Shown: positions 1 through 9,000, numbered from the stretch's first letter. The stretch is 43,625 nt of DNA from Methylobacter sp. (GCA_030699385.1 JAUYMY010000055.1:1-43625); one strand, 5' to 3'. Notes: generated by a model not told the origin, from the letters alone. Made by a program: numbers and translations.

Positions 1-87
1 CCACGCAAGCAACTCCAACAGCACATCAACTAGCGGTGTACGGTCTTCATCGTTAATCTTGGGTAATTGTGGCTTGAGTGAATCCAT
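1..87 (-). CDS. Putative transposase N-terminus, IS66-like (partial)
   Basis: An open frame of 29 codons starts at an ATG (complement of 85-87) and runs off the left edge. It reads MDSLKPQLPKINDEDRTPLV and continues with a leucine-rich DVLLELLAW. From memory, IS66-family transposases often begin with a short segment of the type (I/L)P-D/E-E-(K/R)-TPLV-x-x-LLE, which is the basis of the call. The fragment is too short to show a catalytic domain, and no terminal inverted repeat is recognisable between it and the neighbouring rpoS homology. It points away from the truncated rpoS-like gene, so an insertion is a natural explanation for that truncation. It could instead be an unrelated gene. Confidence 0.4.
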   Translation of the reverse strand, partial: MDSLKPQLPKINDEDRTPLVDVLLELLAW

Positions 88-112
88 TCGCGTATTTTAA
101 CCGATTTCTAAG

Positions 113-874
113 ATGTTGCCTGCGAGTAATGAGAAGTTACGTGATGAAGCGGCGCGCAAAATCATGATAGAAAGCAATCTGCGCTTAGTGGTTAAAATTT
201 CCCGTCGTTATCTAAACCGTGGCTTACCACTGCTGGATCTCATTGAAGAAGGCAATTTAGGCCTCATTCGCGCGGTTGAAAAATTCGACCCTGAGCGCGG
301 CTTTCGGTTTTCCACCTATGCCACCTGGTGGATCAGACAAACCATTGAACGCGCCATTATGAACCAGACCCGAACCATCCGGCTGCCGATTCATATTGTT
401 AAAGAAATGAACACCTACCTCAAAGCGCAACGCCATTTAGCCCAGTTACTCGACCACGAACCCAACGCCGAAGACATAGCCCGCCATCTGGAAATACCGG
501 TCAATAAAGTCGAAAAAATGCTCAAACTCAACGAGCGAGTCAGCTCCATCGATATGCCCTACGGCAAAGATTTTGACAAACCTTTAGTTGAATCAATTTC
601 CGATGGTGAAAGTCAGTCCCCTGCTGAAAAAATACAAGAAGACGGCATTAAGAACAACATCTCCAAATGGATTTTCGAGCTTTCAGAAAAGCAGCGTGAA
701 GTGCTTTGTCGGCGCTACGGACTGTGCGGCTATGAAGGCTCGACCCTTGAGCAAGTTGCCCAGGAACTCGGTGTAACCAGAGAACGTGTTAGACAAATCC
801 AAATGGACGGACTGAAAAAAATGAAAGAAATTCTTGAGCTTAATGGTTACTCTTTTGAATCGATTTTTAATTGA
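113..874 (+). CDS. rpoS: RpoS-like sigma factor lacking its N-terminal region (likely truncated)
   Basis: This is a sigma-70 family factor closely resembling RpoS, the stationary-phase sigma factor that directs RNA polymerase to general stress promoters. The 253 residues contain region 2 ([48 protein letters not shown]), region 3 ([15 protein letters not shown]) and region 4 with a terminal helix-turn-helix ([20 protein letters not shown]). E. coli RpoS has about 330 residues. Here the segment with regions 1.1 and 1.2 is missing: homology begins right at the start, and an in-frame stop (98-100) lies five codons upstream of the ATG. No Shine-Dalgarno sequence precedes the ATG. A putative transposase start lies immediately upstream on the other strand. 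I infer a 5' truncation, so it may be a pseudogene or a shortened sigma factor. A second intact rpoS elsewhere cannot be excluded. Confidence 0.75.
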   Translation: MLPASNEKLRDEAARKIMIESNLRLVVKISRRYLNRGLPLLDLIEEGNLGLIRAVEKFDPERGFRFSTYATWWIRQTIERAIMNQTRTIRLPIHIVKEMNTYLKAQRHLAQLLDHEPNAEDIARHLEIPVNKVEKMLKLNERVSSIDMPYGKDFDKPLVESISDGESQSPAEKIQEDGIKNNISKWIFELSEKQREVLCRRYGLCGYEGSTLEQVAQELGVTRERVRQIQMDGLKKMKEILELNGYSFESIFN

Positions 875-877
875 AAG

Positions 878-1063
878 ATAACTACTCAACCAAAAAAAAG
901 AAATAGAACACAGATGCTACAGATTAGACGGATTTACACGGATTTTTTAAAATAGACCGTACTTTTAATCAGCGATTATCCGTTTTATCAGTGTCGCCTA
1001 GAGTCGCCTACTTTTGGCACCCGTGTTCCATTTAGGTATTTTTAACAACCGCTGAGCAGTTAC
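878..1063. repeat. Long imperfect palindromic intergenic repeat (family A, copy 1)
   Basis: The left end reads TAACTACTCAACC (from 879) and the right end is GCTGAGCAGTTAC (1051-1063), its inverted counterpart. Inside the left arm are AATAGAACACAGATG (902-916) and ACGGATTTACACGGATTTTTT. Inside the right arm is CCGTGTTCCATTTAGG, the inverse of the AATAGAACACGG motif, and also ATTATCCGTTTTATCA, the inverse of the AACGGATAAT motif. The same building blocks recur at 10590-10649 and 29671-29826. The element lies between two converging genes. Confidence 0.7.
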
Positions 1064-1118
1064 GTCGACGAAAAGCGTGGACTCTATTTTTCCGACAGAC
1101 CATCATCCCGGACATCCC

Positions 1119-2477
1119 CTACACACCATAAACCTTGCGTTTACGCCAGAACGTTGCACGGCTCATGCCCAGTGCCGCCGCCGCTTGGCTCACTTTGCCA
1201 TGGCTCTGCGCCAATGCTTGACAGATTGCCGCCGACTCTTCCTCCACCGATAGCGGCGCGTTTTGCACAACGTGCGCCTCAAGGCTGCGCCACGGCTCCC
1301 TGAATTCGGGCGGTAATTCCGACCCGCGTAGCGTCGTCCCACGGCCTACCGCAAAGGCGTATTCGACCACGTTGTGCAGCTCACGGATATTGCCCGGCCA
1401 CGCATAGTCGAGCAATGCGCGCATCGCCTGCGGATCGATTTTTTCAATTTTCCTGAAATTGGCGGCATTATGCTGCTGGATAAAATGCCAGATCAGCAAG
1501 GCTATGTCTTCGCGGCGTTCCCGCAACGGCGGAATAAAAATCGGCACCACCCGCAGCCGGTACATCAGGTCTTCGCGAAAATGCCCCAGCTTGACCTCTT
1601 CGCGTAATGAACGGTGGGTTGCGGCAACGATACGCACATCAACAGCAATCGAACGGTCGCCACCAACCGGAATGAAATTTCTCTCCTGAATAACCCGCAG
1701 CAATTTGGCCTGCAATTCCAGCGGCAGCTCGGCCACTTCATCCAAAAACAAAGTGCCGCCGTGCGCGCGCTGGAACAAACCGCGATGATCCTTGACCGCG
1801 CCGGTAAACGCGCCGCGCACATGGCCGAACAGCTCACTGTCCAGCAGACTGCTGGATAAAGCCGCGCAATTGATTGCCAGAAAGGGCGCAGCACGGCGGG
1901 CGCTTAGATCATGAATGGCTTTGGCCACCAACTCCTTGCCGGAACCGCTCTCGCCTCTGACCAACACCGTTGCTTCGGTTTCTGCCGCATTTTCAATGAT
2001 TTGAAAAACCGCCTGCATCGCCGGCGAGCGGCTTAACAGGCCGTGAAAACCCTGACTTTCAGGCTCCGATATTAAGAGTTTGTCTGCTGCAGGCCGCTTC
2101 GCCGCTTGCGCTGAAACCGGCAACAGCAAACCCAATCCGCCAGCAAAAACATCAACCGAGTCATATAAAACCTGAGTTATTTTTTCCAGCTCATGCAAAG
2201 AGCCATCAGCCTGGGCTGATTTTATCAGTTGTTTTTGATGGTCAACAGCCGCGCTAATGGCGTATTCTTGCGGGCAAGGCCGGCCTATAATCTCGCTGGC
2301 CGCCAATCCTGTTAGCCGCACCGCGCCACGGCTCCAATGAATAACTCCTTGTTCGCGGTCAACAATATAAAAACCGGCGTCATCGCACAGCGCCAACAAC
2401 CTTAGCAACAGCGGTTGCAAGGCTTGCAGAGTTAGCCAATCTGACAGGGCTTCGGGAATCTGTTGCGCATGTTTCAT
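1119..2477 (-). CDS. Sigma-54-dependent activator (PAS, AAA+, Fis-type HTH), probable regulator of the sulfide genes
   Basis: This is a bacterial enhancer-binding protein that opens sigma-54 promoters using ATP. It has 452 residues: an N-terminal PAS-like sensor (about 25-105, with VDREQGVIHWSRGAVRLTG), an AAA+ domain with Walker A GESGSGKE (175-182), the sigma-54 contact loop GAFTGA (222-227) and Walker B GGTLFLDE (240-247), and a C-terminal Fis-type helix-turn-helix (about 427-448). It is divergent from a persulfide dioxygenase-rhodanese gene and SQR, with a clear -24/-12 promoter between them. This matches the role described for FisR, the sulfane-sulfur-sensing activator of Cupriavidus pdo-sqr. 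As I recall, FisR senses through three cysteines. Here the N-terminal sensor carries only Cys31 and Cys68 (GRPCPQ), so the sensing chemistry may differ. Family is certain; the regulatory target is inferred from position. Confidence 0.88.
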   Translation of the reverse strand: MKHAQQIPEALSDWLTLQALQPLLLRLLALCDDAGFYIVDREQGVIHWSRGAVRLTGLAASEIIGRPCPQEYAISAAVDHQKQLIKSAQADGSLHELEKITQVLYDSVDVFAGGLGLLLPVSAQAAKRPAADKLLISEPESQGFHGLLSRSPAMQAVFQIIENAAETEATVLVRGESGSGKELVAKAIHDLSARRAAPFLAINCAALSSSLLDSELFGHVRGAFTGAVKDHRGLFQRAHGGTLFLDEVAELPLELQAKLLRVIQERNFIPVGGDRSIAVDVRIVAATHRSLREEVKLGHFREDLMYRLRVVPIFIPPLRERREDIALLIWHFIQQHNAANFRKIEKIDPQAMRALLDYAWPGNIRELHNVVEYAFAVGRGTTLRGSELPPEFREPWRSLEAHVVQNAPLSVEEESAAICQALAQSHGKVSQAAAALGMSRATFWRKRKVYGV

Positions 2478-2530
2478 AAATGTCTCACTGAGGCGAATAA
2501 ATGTTTCATTGAAACGATATATGAAACAGG
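2471..2530. promoter_or_regulatory. Cluster of palindromes, probable enhancer (UAS) for the sigma-54 activator
   Basis: A perfect 13-bp palindrome GTTTCATTGAAAC lies at 2503-2515. A degenerate copy of the same form, GTCTCACTGAGGC, is at 2482-2494, with half-sites GTTTCAT at 2471-2477 and ATGAAACAG at 2521-2529. The centre of the perfect copy is about 100 bp upstream of the predicted start point of the -24/-12 promoter, a normal distance for enhancer-binding proteins. It also overlaps the activator's own start region, so autoregulation is possible. Confidence 0.6.
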
Positions 2531-2581
2531 TTCAAGGTACAAGGAAAAAGGTTCATGGCTGACACACTGGAGCTCATACTT

Positions 2582-2599
2582 CTGGCACAGCTGTTGCTT
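2582..2599 (+). promoter_or_regulatory. Sigma-54 (-24/-12) promoter
   Basis: The sequence CTGGCACAGCTGTTGCTT matches the consensus TGGCAC-N5-TTGCW. GG (2584-2585) and GC (2596-2597) are separated by exactly 10 bases. Transcription would start near 2609, about 20 bases before the ATG of the persulfide dioxygenase gene, leaving room for the ribosome-binding site GGAGAG just before 2631. Confidence 0.85.
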
Positions 2600-2630
2600 A
2601 AACTAAAACATAACCCACTGGAGAGACATC

Positions 2631-3716
2631 ATGCTATTCAAACAATTATTCGACCCAGCAACCTGGACTTACACCTATTTAATCGCCGACCCCGTCACTA
2701 AAGAAGCTGTTTTCATTGACCCGGTCAACACCCATATTGATGCATATATTGAGCTGCTGGCGGCGCATGACCTGCAACTGAAATATTCGCTGGAAACCCA
2801 TGTTCACGCCGACCACATCACCGCCAGCGGGTTGTTGCGTCAGCGCTTGGGTGCGCAAACCGGCGTCAGCGGACTGTGCGGCGCCCAATCGGCCGACATT
2901 CAGATTCAGGACGGCGATATTTTCAAATTTGCAGGCAATGAACAAATCAGGGTCATTGCCACACCGGGACATACCCGTGGCAGCATTTCTTTTCTTTGGC
3001 GCGACCGTTTATTTACCGGCGATTCCTTATTAATCGGCGGTTGTGGGCGCACCGATTTTCAGGGCGGCGATGCCGGTACGCTTTATGACTGCATCACCCA
3101 GCGTTTATTTACCTTGCCGGATGAAACACTGGTCTATCCCGGCCATGATTATCAGCAGCGCTGGGTCAGCTCCATCATGCAGGAACGCAGCACCAATCCG
3201 CGCTTGGCCGGCAAAGCCCGCGAGCAGTTTATCGAGATTATGAACAACCTGAATTTACCCAAACCCCGCTTAATCGATGAGGCCGTACCCGCCAACCGTT
3301 ATTGCGGCCTGGATGAAAATGAGCGCCAAGACGCGGTCGCGCTCAGGGACGAAACCCTGCCGGTTCGCGCCACGACCAGAACCGAAGATATGGTCGCGGC
3401 GGCCAAACAACGCATTACTGAAATCGATGTCGCCAAATCGAAACAACTGCTGGCAGAAGGCCATATTGTGCTGATTGATACCCGCGAAGAAAGCGAATAT
3501 GCGGAAGGCCACATTGACGGCGCATTGTTAATACCGCGCGGCCTGCTGGAATTTAAAGTCGGCAACCTGCCCGAACTGGCCGACAAGTCGAAAACCGTAC
3601 TGATTTATTGCCGATTGGGCAACCGTTCGGCATTGGCGGCGCAGACCCTACAGCAACTGGGTTACACTAGCGTGCTGTCGATGGCGGGTGGATTTGAAGC
3701 CTGGAAAAAAAGCTAA
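2631..3716 (+). CDS. Persulfide dioxygenase-rhodanese fusion protein (PRF type)
   Basis: Bifunctional enzyme of sulfane-sulfur metabolism. The N-terminal ETHE1-like metallo-beta-lactamase domain (about 1-240) oxidises glutathione persulfide to sulfite with O2. The C-terminal rhodanese domain (about 262-361) moves sulfane sulfur between thiols and sulfite. Visible residues include the metal-binding THVHADH (56-62), His114 (TPGHTRGS), Asp131 (TGDS) and His172 (YPGHDY). The rhodanese active-site Cys327 sits in the loop YCRLGNRS. The 361-residue length and domain order fit the PRF enzymes described from Burkholderia; the Blh proteins have the reverse order. GGAGAG precedes the ATG, and the gene sits behind a sigma-54 promoter. 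It is followed after 102 bases by SQR, whose product is the substrate of this enzyme. The pair should clear sulfide and polysulfide in the cytoplasm and at the inner membrane. Confidence 0.92.
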   Translation: MLFKQLFDPATWTYTYLIADPVTKEAVFIDPVNTHIDAYIELLAAHDLQLKYSLETHVHADHITASGLLRQRLGAQTGVSGLCGAQSADIQIQDGDIFKFAGNEQIRVIATPGHTRGSISFLWRDRLFTGDSLLIGGCGRTDFQGGDAGTLYDCITQRLFTLPDETLVYPGHDYQQRWVSSIMQERSTNPRLAGKAREQFIEIMNNLNLPKPRLIDEAVPANRYCGLDENERQDAVALRDETLPVRATTRTEDMVAAAKQRITEIDVAKSKQLLAEGHIVLIDTREESEYAEGHIDGALLIPRGLLEFKVGNLPELADKSKTVLIYCRLGNRSALAAQTLQQLGYTSVLSMAGGFEAWKKS

Positions 3717-3779
3717 CACCGATAGGAGAGAATCGGTGCATGACAAAAAAATCGTGTTGCTTTACACTTTTTTGTCGTG
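3717..3779 (+). promoter_or_regulatory. Two tandem hairpins between the dioxygenase and SQR genes
   Basis: The first stem is CACCGAT (3717-3723) paired with ATCGGTG (3732-3738). The second pairs CATGACAAAAAA (3739-3750) with TTTTTTGTCGTG (3768-3779), one mismatch. They begin directly at the stop codon of the upstream gene. They could be a partial terminator/attenuator or a processing and stability element that sets different levels of the two products. Confidence 0.5.
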
Positions 3780-3818
3780 TACCGGAATTTTCCACTACTA
3801 CACACTTGAGAGGAAACC

Positions 3819-5072
3819 ATGTCAACTAAACACCATACCGTACTGATCATAGGTGGAGGCGCCGCCGGCGTTTCCGTTGCCAACAATATGCGCCGCCAAG
3901 ATGCAAAAATTGATATTGCCATCGTTGAACCGTCCGAAGTCCATTACTACCAGCCGGGCTTCACCATCATCGGCGGCGGCGCTTACACCATGAAAAAAAC
4001 CACGCGCAACGAAGCTGATTTGATCCATCCAAGCGTCACCTGGGTCAGAGATTACGCGGAAAGCTTTCAGCCCAATGACAACACAGTCAGTTTACGTTCC
4101 GGCGACACCCTGAGTTACGACTATCTGGTGGTCTGCCCCGGCCTGCAACTGGATTGGGACAAAATTGAGGGCTTGAAAGAGACATTGAACAAAAACAATG
4201 TATGCAGCAATTATTCCGCCGAAACTGTCGAATACACCTGGGAATGCATTCAAGCCATCAAAGAAGGCACAGCGCTGTTCACCCAGCCGCCGATGCCGAT
4301 TAAATGCGCCGGCGCACCGCAAAAAATCATGTATCTGGCGGCAGACCGTTTCCGTAAACGCGGCACACTGGACAAATTCAACATTGAATTTTTAAATGCC
4401 GGCCCCGCCATTTTCGGCATACCGTTTTTCGCCAAAGCACTCAGCAAAGTCGTTGCCGATTACGGCATTAAAACCAATTTTAACCATAATCTGGTCGCCA
4501 TCGACGGCCCGGCCAAAATCGCCACCTTTGAAACCACCGACAGCGACGGCAACAAGCAGCGCATCACTAAAGCCTTCGACATGATCCATGTCACGCCGCC
4601 GCAAAGCGCGCCGGACTTCATCAAAAAAAGCCCGCTGGCCAATGCCGCCGGTTGGATTGATGTCAACCCCAAAACCCTACAGCACAATCAATACGCCAAT
4701 ATTTTCGGCCTGGGCGATGCCAGCTCGACACCCAACGCCAAAACGGCGGCCGCCGTACGCAAACAGGTGCCGGTGGTGGTCGACAATATCCTTAACCTGA
4801 AAGCCAGCAAAGCCATACAGGAAGGCTACGATGGCTACGGCTCCTGCCCATTGACCACCTCGCTGAGCACCGTGATACTGGCCGAATTTGCCTACGACGG
4901 CAAAGTCACGCCGTCATTTCCTTTACTCGACCCCCGAAAAGGCCGCCTGATCTGGTGGTGGGGAAAAGTCATGGGCTTCCCGTGGATGTACTGGTCTTTA
5001 ATGCTTAAAGGCTACCGCATCGATATTCCGCATTTAGAAGGCTATGCGAAAAAATTCACGGAAAAAGAATAA
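3819..5072 (+). CDS. sqr: Sulfide:quinone oxidoreductase, type II (SQRDL-like)
   Basis: FAD-dependent membrane-associated enzyme that oxidises hydrogen sulfide to sulfane sulfur and passes electrons to the quinone pool. It has 417 residues with an N-terminal dinucleotide fold (VLIIGGGAAGVSVANNM, from residue 8) and a second FAD contact (NIFGLGDASSTPNAKTAAAV, around 294-313). The two redox cysteines typical of the mitochondrial-like type II enzymes are Cys163 (KCAGAPQKIMYL) and Cys343 (GSCPLTT); Cys129 is a third, less certain one. A tryptophan-rich amphipathic stretch (LIWWWGKVMGFPWMYWSLM) near the C-terminus is the likely membrane anchor. The ATG is preceded by GAGAGG. It lies downstream of the persulfide dioxygenase-rhodanese gene and is probably co-transcribed from the sigma-54 promoter. 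Confidence 0.92.
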   Translation: MSTKHHTVLIIGGGAAGVSVANNMRRQDAKIDIAIVEPSEVHYYQPGFTIIGGGAYTMKKTTRNEADLIHPSVTWVRDYAESFQPNDNTVSLRSGDTLSYDYLVVCPGLQLDWDKIEGLKETLNKNNVCSNYSAETVEYTWECIQAIKEGTALFTQPPMPIKCAGAPQKIMYLAADRFRKRGTLDKFNIEFLNAGPAIFGIPFFAKALSKVVADYGIKTNFNHNLVAIDGPAKIATFETTDSDGNKQRITKAFDMIHVTPPQSAPDFIKKSPLANAAGWIDVNPKTLQHNQYANIFGLGDASSTPNAKTAAAVRKQVPVVVDNILNLKASKAIQEGYDGYGSCPLTTSLSTVILAEFAYDGKVTPSFPLLDPRKGRLIWWWGKVMGFPWMYWSLMLKGYRIDIPHLEGYAKKFTEKE

Positions 5073-5087
5073 ATGAGCCCCAACATC

Positions 5088-5190
5088 CGTAACTTCTGAT
5101 TACCTGCAAGCAACATCAAGCCTCTCAAACCCGTTGTATTTTATTCACCACGAAGGACGCGAAGAATTAAACTTCGAGTCCTTCGTGGTG
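5088..5190. repeat. Intergenic repeat: shared leader module plus near-perfect hairpin (family B)
   Basis: The hairpin pairs CACCACGAAGGACGCGAAG (5146-5164) with CTTCGAGTCCTTCGTGGTG (5172-5190), 18 of 19 positions. It is preceded by GTAACTTCTGATTACCTGC...CATCAAGCCTCTCAAAC (5089-5130), which resembles the sequence before a second family B hairpin near 23975-24016. It lies just downstream of sqr. Confidence 0.65.
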
Positions 5191-5326
5191 ATAATCTTTT
5201 TTACCAAGGCCCCACCTCTTTCCTACGCAAATCAGCGCGCCCTGGCCTGCTCCTCTCCAGTAGTTCCGGGCTTTTTTATTGTGTATAGTGCATAAAATTT
5301 ACTACATTAATCTCGGACCTTACACA

Positions 5327-5956
5327 ATGAGCGAAATAAAAGACAAATCACTGCAAACCTTTATTGATGACTTGGCCAGTAAAGCGCCTACGCCGGGCGG
5401 CGGCAGCGCTGCGGCAGTCATGGGCGCGCAGGGCGCGGCCTTAATTAGCATGGTTTGTAATTTGACTATCGGCAAGCCCAAATACGCTGAAGTTGACGAT
5501 GACATGCGCGCGTTACTGGAAAAATCAGAGGCGCTACGGGAAACACTGACGCAAATGATTAAAGCCGACGTTGATGTGTTTGATCGATTAATGGCAACCT
5601 ACGGCTTACCGAAAGATTCCGATGCAGAAAAAGCCGCGCGTAGCGAGGCCATACAAGCCGCATTAAAAGAGGCGACAATAGTTCCTTTAGCCTGCGCGCA
5701 AGCTTGTGCAGACACCATCGCATTAACCAGGATTGCCGCCGAAAAAGGCAATACCGGCGTCATCAGTGATGCCGGCGTCGCCGTCATGGCGAGTTACGGC
5801 GCGCTAAAAAGTGCTGCGCTAAACGTTTACATTAATGCCGGCGCGCTTAAAGACAGAGCCTTCGCCGAGGCCAAATTAGCCGAACTGGAAAATATCTTAA
5901 AAGGTGCCGACACGGCAGCGGAAGAGGTTTATCAACTGGTCAAAGCAAAATTGTAA
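5327..5956 (+). CDS. fchA: Methenyltetrahydrofolate cyclohydrolase (FTCD_C/FchA family)
   Basis: Member of the formiminotransferase-cyclodeaminase C-terminal family. In methylotrophs the stand-alone form (Fch/FchA) interconverts methenyl- and formyl-tetrahydrofolate in one-carbon metabolism. The 209-residue, all-helical protein has the hallmark FIDDLASKAPTPGGGSAAA near its N-terminus (glycine-rich folate-binding loop), then alternating alanine-rich helices. The ATG at 5327 gives the usual N-terminus MSEIKDKSLQTF; the upstream ATG at 5279 adds 16 unconserved residues and is less likely. There is no strong Shine-Dalgarno sequence. It stands alone here, without mtdA beside it, so its pathway is inferred from the family. 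A cyclodeaminase role in histidine breakdown is less likely because no hut gene is near. Confidence 0.82.
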   Translation: MSEIKDKSLQTFIDDLASKAPTPGGGSAAAVMGAQGAALISMVCNLTIGKPKYAEVDDDMRALLEKSEALRETLTQMIKADVDVFDRLMATYGLPKDSDAEKAARSEAIQAALKEATIVPLACAQACADTIALTRIAAEKGNTGVISDAGVAVMASYGALKSAALNVYINAGALKDRAFAEAKLAELENILKGADTAAEEVYQLVKAKL

Positions 5957-6004
5957 GCCAAAACATAGCCGATTCCCTATACAACCAAAATAGTGCCACC
6001 CGCG

Positions 6005-9000
6005 ATGAAACAGACTTATTATTCTTTAGAGAGCGATAACCGCTTCGTCATTGACCAATACAACGACCTTGCCCCGTTCGCCAGTTTTTTGCCCGGCATC
6101 GCAGGTGTCATGGGACGGCCTGCTTGGGCTTTTTATGTCAACCGAGGCCAGGCCATCGCCAGTTTTGGTGTGCGCAACAAAGACGGCGCCTTTTTGGAGT
6201 TTTTTCCGGCCGACAAGGCTTATCAACTGACGCCATCACGGGGTTTTAGAACATTTCTAAAAATCAGCGCTGGCGAGCAAAGCCTGAACTACGAGCCTTT
6301 CCAGCGCGGTGCAGAAGCCGACGTTAAGCAACGCCTTTACGTCACGCCTCATGAAGTCGGCGTTGAAGAAATCAACCCGCAGCTGGGCTTTAACATTCGC
6401 GCCGATATGTTTACCTTACCGGAAGCGCCGGTAGCCGGTTTGCTGCGGCGTGTAGCAATCACCAATACTTCCGAGCAAACTAAAAAAATAGAGATCGTCG
6501 ACGGTTTGCCGCAAGTGCTGCCCTTTGGCATGAACCAATGGATACTAAAATTCATGAGCCGCACTTCGGAAGCCTTCATGCGCGTCGAAGGCGTGGCCGA
6601 AAACCTGCCGTTTTACCGACTGAAGGTCTGGCCTGGCGACTCGCCGCAAGTGGAACCGGTAATCGCCTGCAATTTTTTCGCTGGATTTTTCAACGGCGGG
6701 CGCACTCGCGTGATCGTCGATGCGGAGCGCATTTTCGGTTTGGCTGGCGATTTTTCCAAGCCGGAACGGTTTTTTGCCGACGATGCCTTGGATTTTGCTA
6801 ATCAGGTGGCAGGCAACCAAACGCCATCGGCTTTCCAGACCTTGACCGTGGAACTCCAGCCGGGGCAAAGCCAGGTCTTTTACGGCTTTTACGGCCATGC
6901 AACATCGCAGACGGTGCTTGAGCAATTCATCACTGAAGCCGACCAAAAAAATTACTTCGAGATTAAGCGCGAAGTCAACCGCCGCTTGATTGAAGACATC
7001 ACCCAGCGCATCTTTACCGCGACCGCCAAGCCGCTGTTCGATGCCCATGCCCGGCAATGTTATTTGGATAACGGCTTGCGCGGCGGATTCCCCAGAGAAG
7101 TGCCGGGCGGCGCGCAACTGTATTTGTTCGGCCGCAAGCACGGCGATTTGGAGCGGGATTACAACGACTTCCTGTTGCAAGATACGCCGTATTCCGAAGG
7201 CAACGGCGATTTTCGCGATGTATTGCAAAACCGGCGCATGGACTTATTTTTCGAGCCCGTGCTGGATGCCAAAAACATCCGCTATTTCTTCAACCTGATT
7301 CAAGCGGACGGCTACAATCCTTGTTCGTTGCGCAATTCGCGTTTTATCGTCGATACGCCTCAAGCTTTAGCCCATTATTTCGCCCGATTTGCAGGTCTGG
7401 AACAATTGCTGTCCCGCGAGTTTAAATACGCGGAATTATGGCAGATGCTTGAAGGCGCAGAACCTGTCATCAAGGACATTTTGGCGCAAGCGCAAGAAGT
7501 GGAAGATGCCGAATTCGACCGGGGCTATTGGTCGGATCACTGGACTTATTTAGTCGATTTGCTGATTAGCTACCAAGCGATTTTTCCAGACCGATTGCCC
7601 GGCTTGTTCGTGGATAAAACCTACACCTTCTTCGATTCCACTCATTTTGTCGTGCCGCGCCGCCAAAAATACGTAGTCACGGCCAACGGCGTGCGCCAAT
7701 CCGGCGCGGTGCAGGTCAGTCCCGAGAAAGAAGCCCTGATCAACGCCCGACCTCACCGGCGCCATCAAGCCCGCGCGCAACGCGGCCTCGGCGACATCGT
7801 TTACACCACGCTGCTCGGTAAAATCCTGACCTTGGTCGCCAACAAGCTTGCCACGCTAGACCCGTTTGGCGTCGGCATAGAAATGGAAGCCGACCGCCCC
7901 GGCTGGTGCGACGCATTAAACGGCCTGCCCGGCATTTTCGGCTCTTCGGTTAATGAAACCATTGAACTCAAGCGCTTGGTGGATTTTACCTTAACAGCCC
8001 TGACCTATGCCGATGGGGAATACTCCCTGCCGGTCGAATTGGCCGACTTTATAGCCGGACTGGCAGCGCTGTTAAATCGCCCCAACTTGACAGCCGATTT
8101 ATTCTGGCAAGAAAGCGGCGCGCAAAAAGAAGCCTATCGGGACAAAGTGTTCATGGGCTTTGACGGCGCCGAACAAATCCTCTCTGTTACAACGCTGCAA
8201 GCCTTCCTGACGACAGTTTCAAGCACCCTCGATGCCGCCATCGACAAAGCGCGAACACCGAAAGGCATCGTCACCTATTTTTCTTATGAAGCCGAGCACT
8301 ATCAAGACATTGCAGACGACAAGGCCGCTATAACCCGCTTCAAGCAAAAGCCGCTGCCGCTGTTTCTGGAAGGCTTCGTCCACGCTTTGCGTATCGCCAG
8401 CCCGCAAGAAGTCCGCAGGCTTTACGACGCGGCGCGCAACTCCGAACTGTTCGACCAAAAGCTAGGCATGTACCGCGTCAATGAACCATTAGGGGACAAT
8501 GCGCTGGATCTGGGACGGATAGGGGTTTTCAATTACGGCTGGCTGGAAAACGGCTCCATCTTCCTGCACATGCATTACAAATTCGTGCTGGAAATGGTGC
8601 GAACCGGGTTAAGCGACGAGTTTTACCAGCACATCGAACAACTGCTGGTGGCTTTTCGTGACCCTGCGGAATATGGCCGCAACCCGGTCGAAAACTCCAG
8701 TTTTCTGGTCAGCAGCGGTTTTGCCATTGACCCGCGCCAACACGGACGCGGTTGCGTCGCCCGCCTTTCCGGCTCCACGGTAGAATTTTTGCAGCTATGG
8801 ACGCATCTTTTTTTGGGGGCTAATCCATTTATATTCGAGGGCGGAAAATTGCTGTTCAAACCCGAGCCGGTGTTGTCAAAGTCATTTTTCTCCACGCGCG
8901 AGCAATGCGCCAATCCCTTCGGTGATAAAGAAACCTTGCCAGCCGACAGCGTAGCCTGCGCTTTATTAGGGACAACTTTACTGGTCTACATCAACCCCAA

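Noticed and set aside
5993..6005. GTG start for the phosphorylase gene
   Set aside because: No ribosome-binding site favours it and an ATG lies 12 bases downstream; kept only as an alternative.
6545..7228. 227-codon minus-strand frame inside the GH94-like phosphorylase gene
   Set aside because: It is antisense to a clear protein-coding frame with motifs on the plus strand; its product has no recognisable domain.
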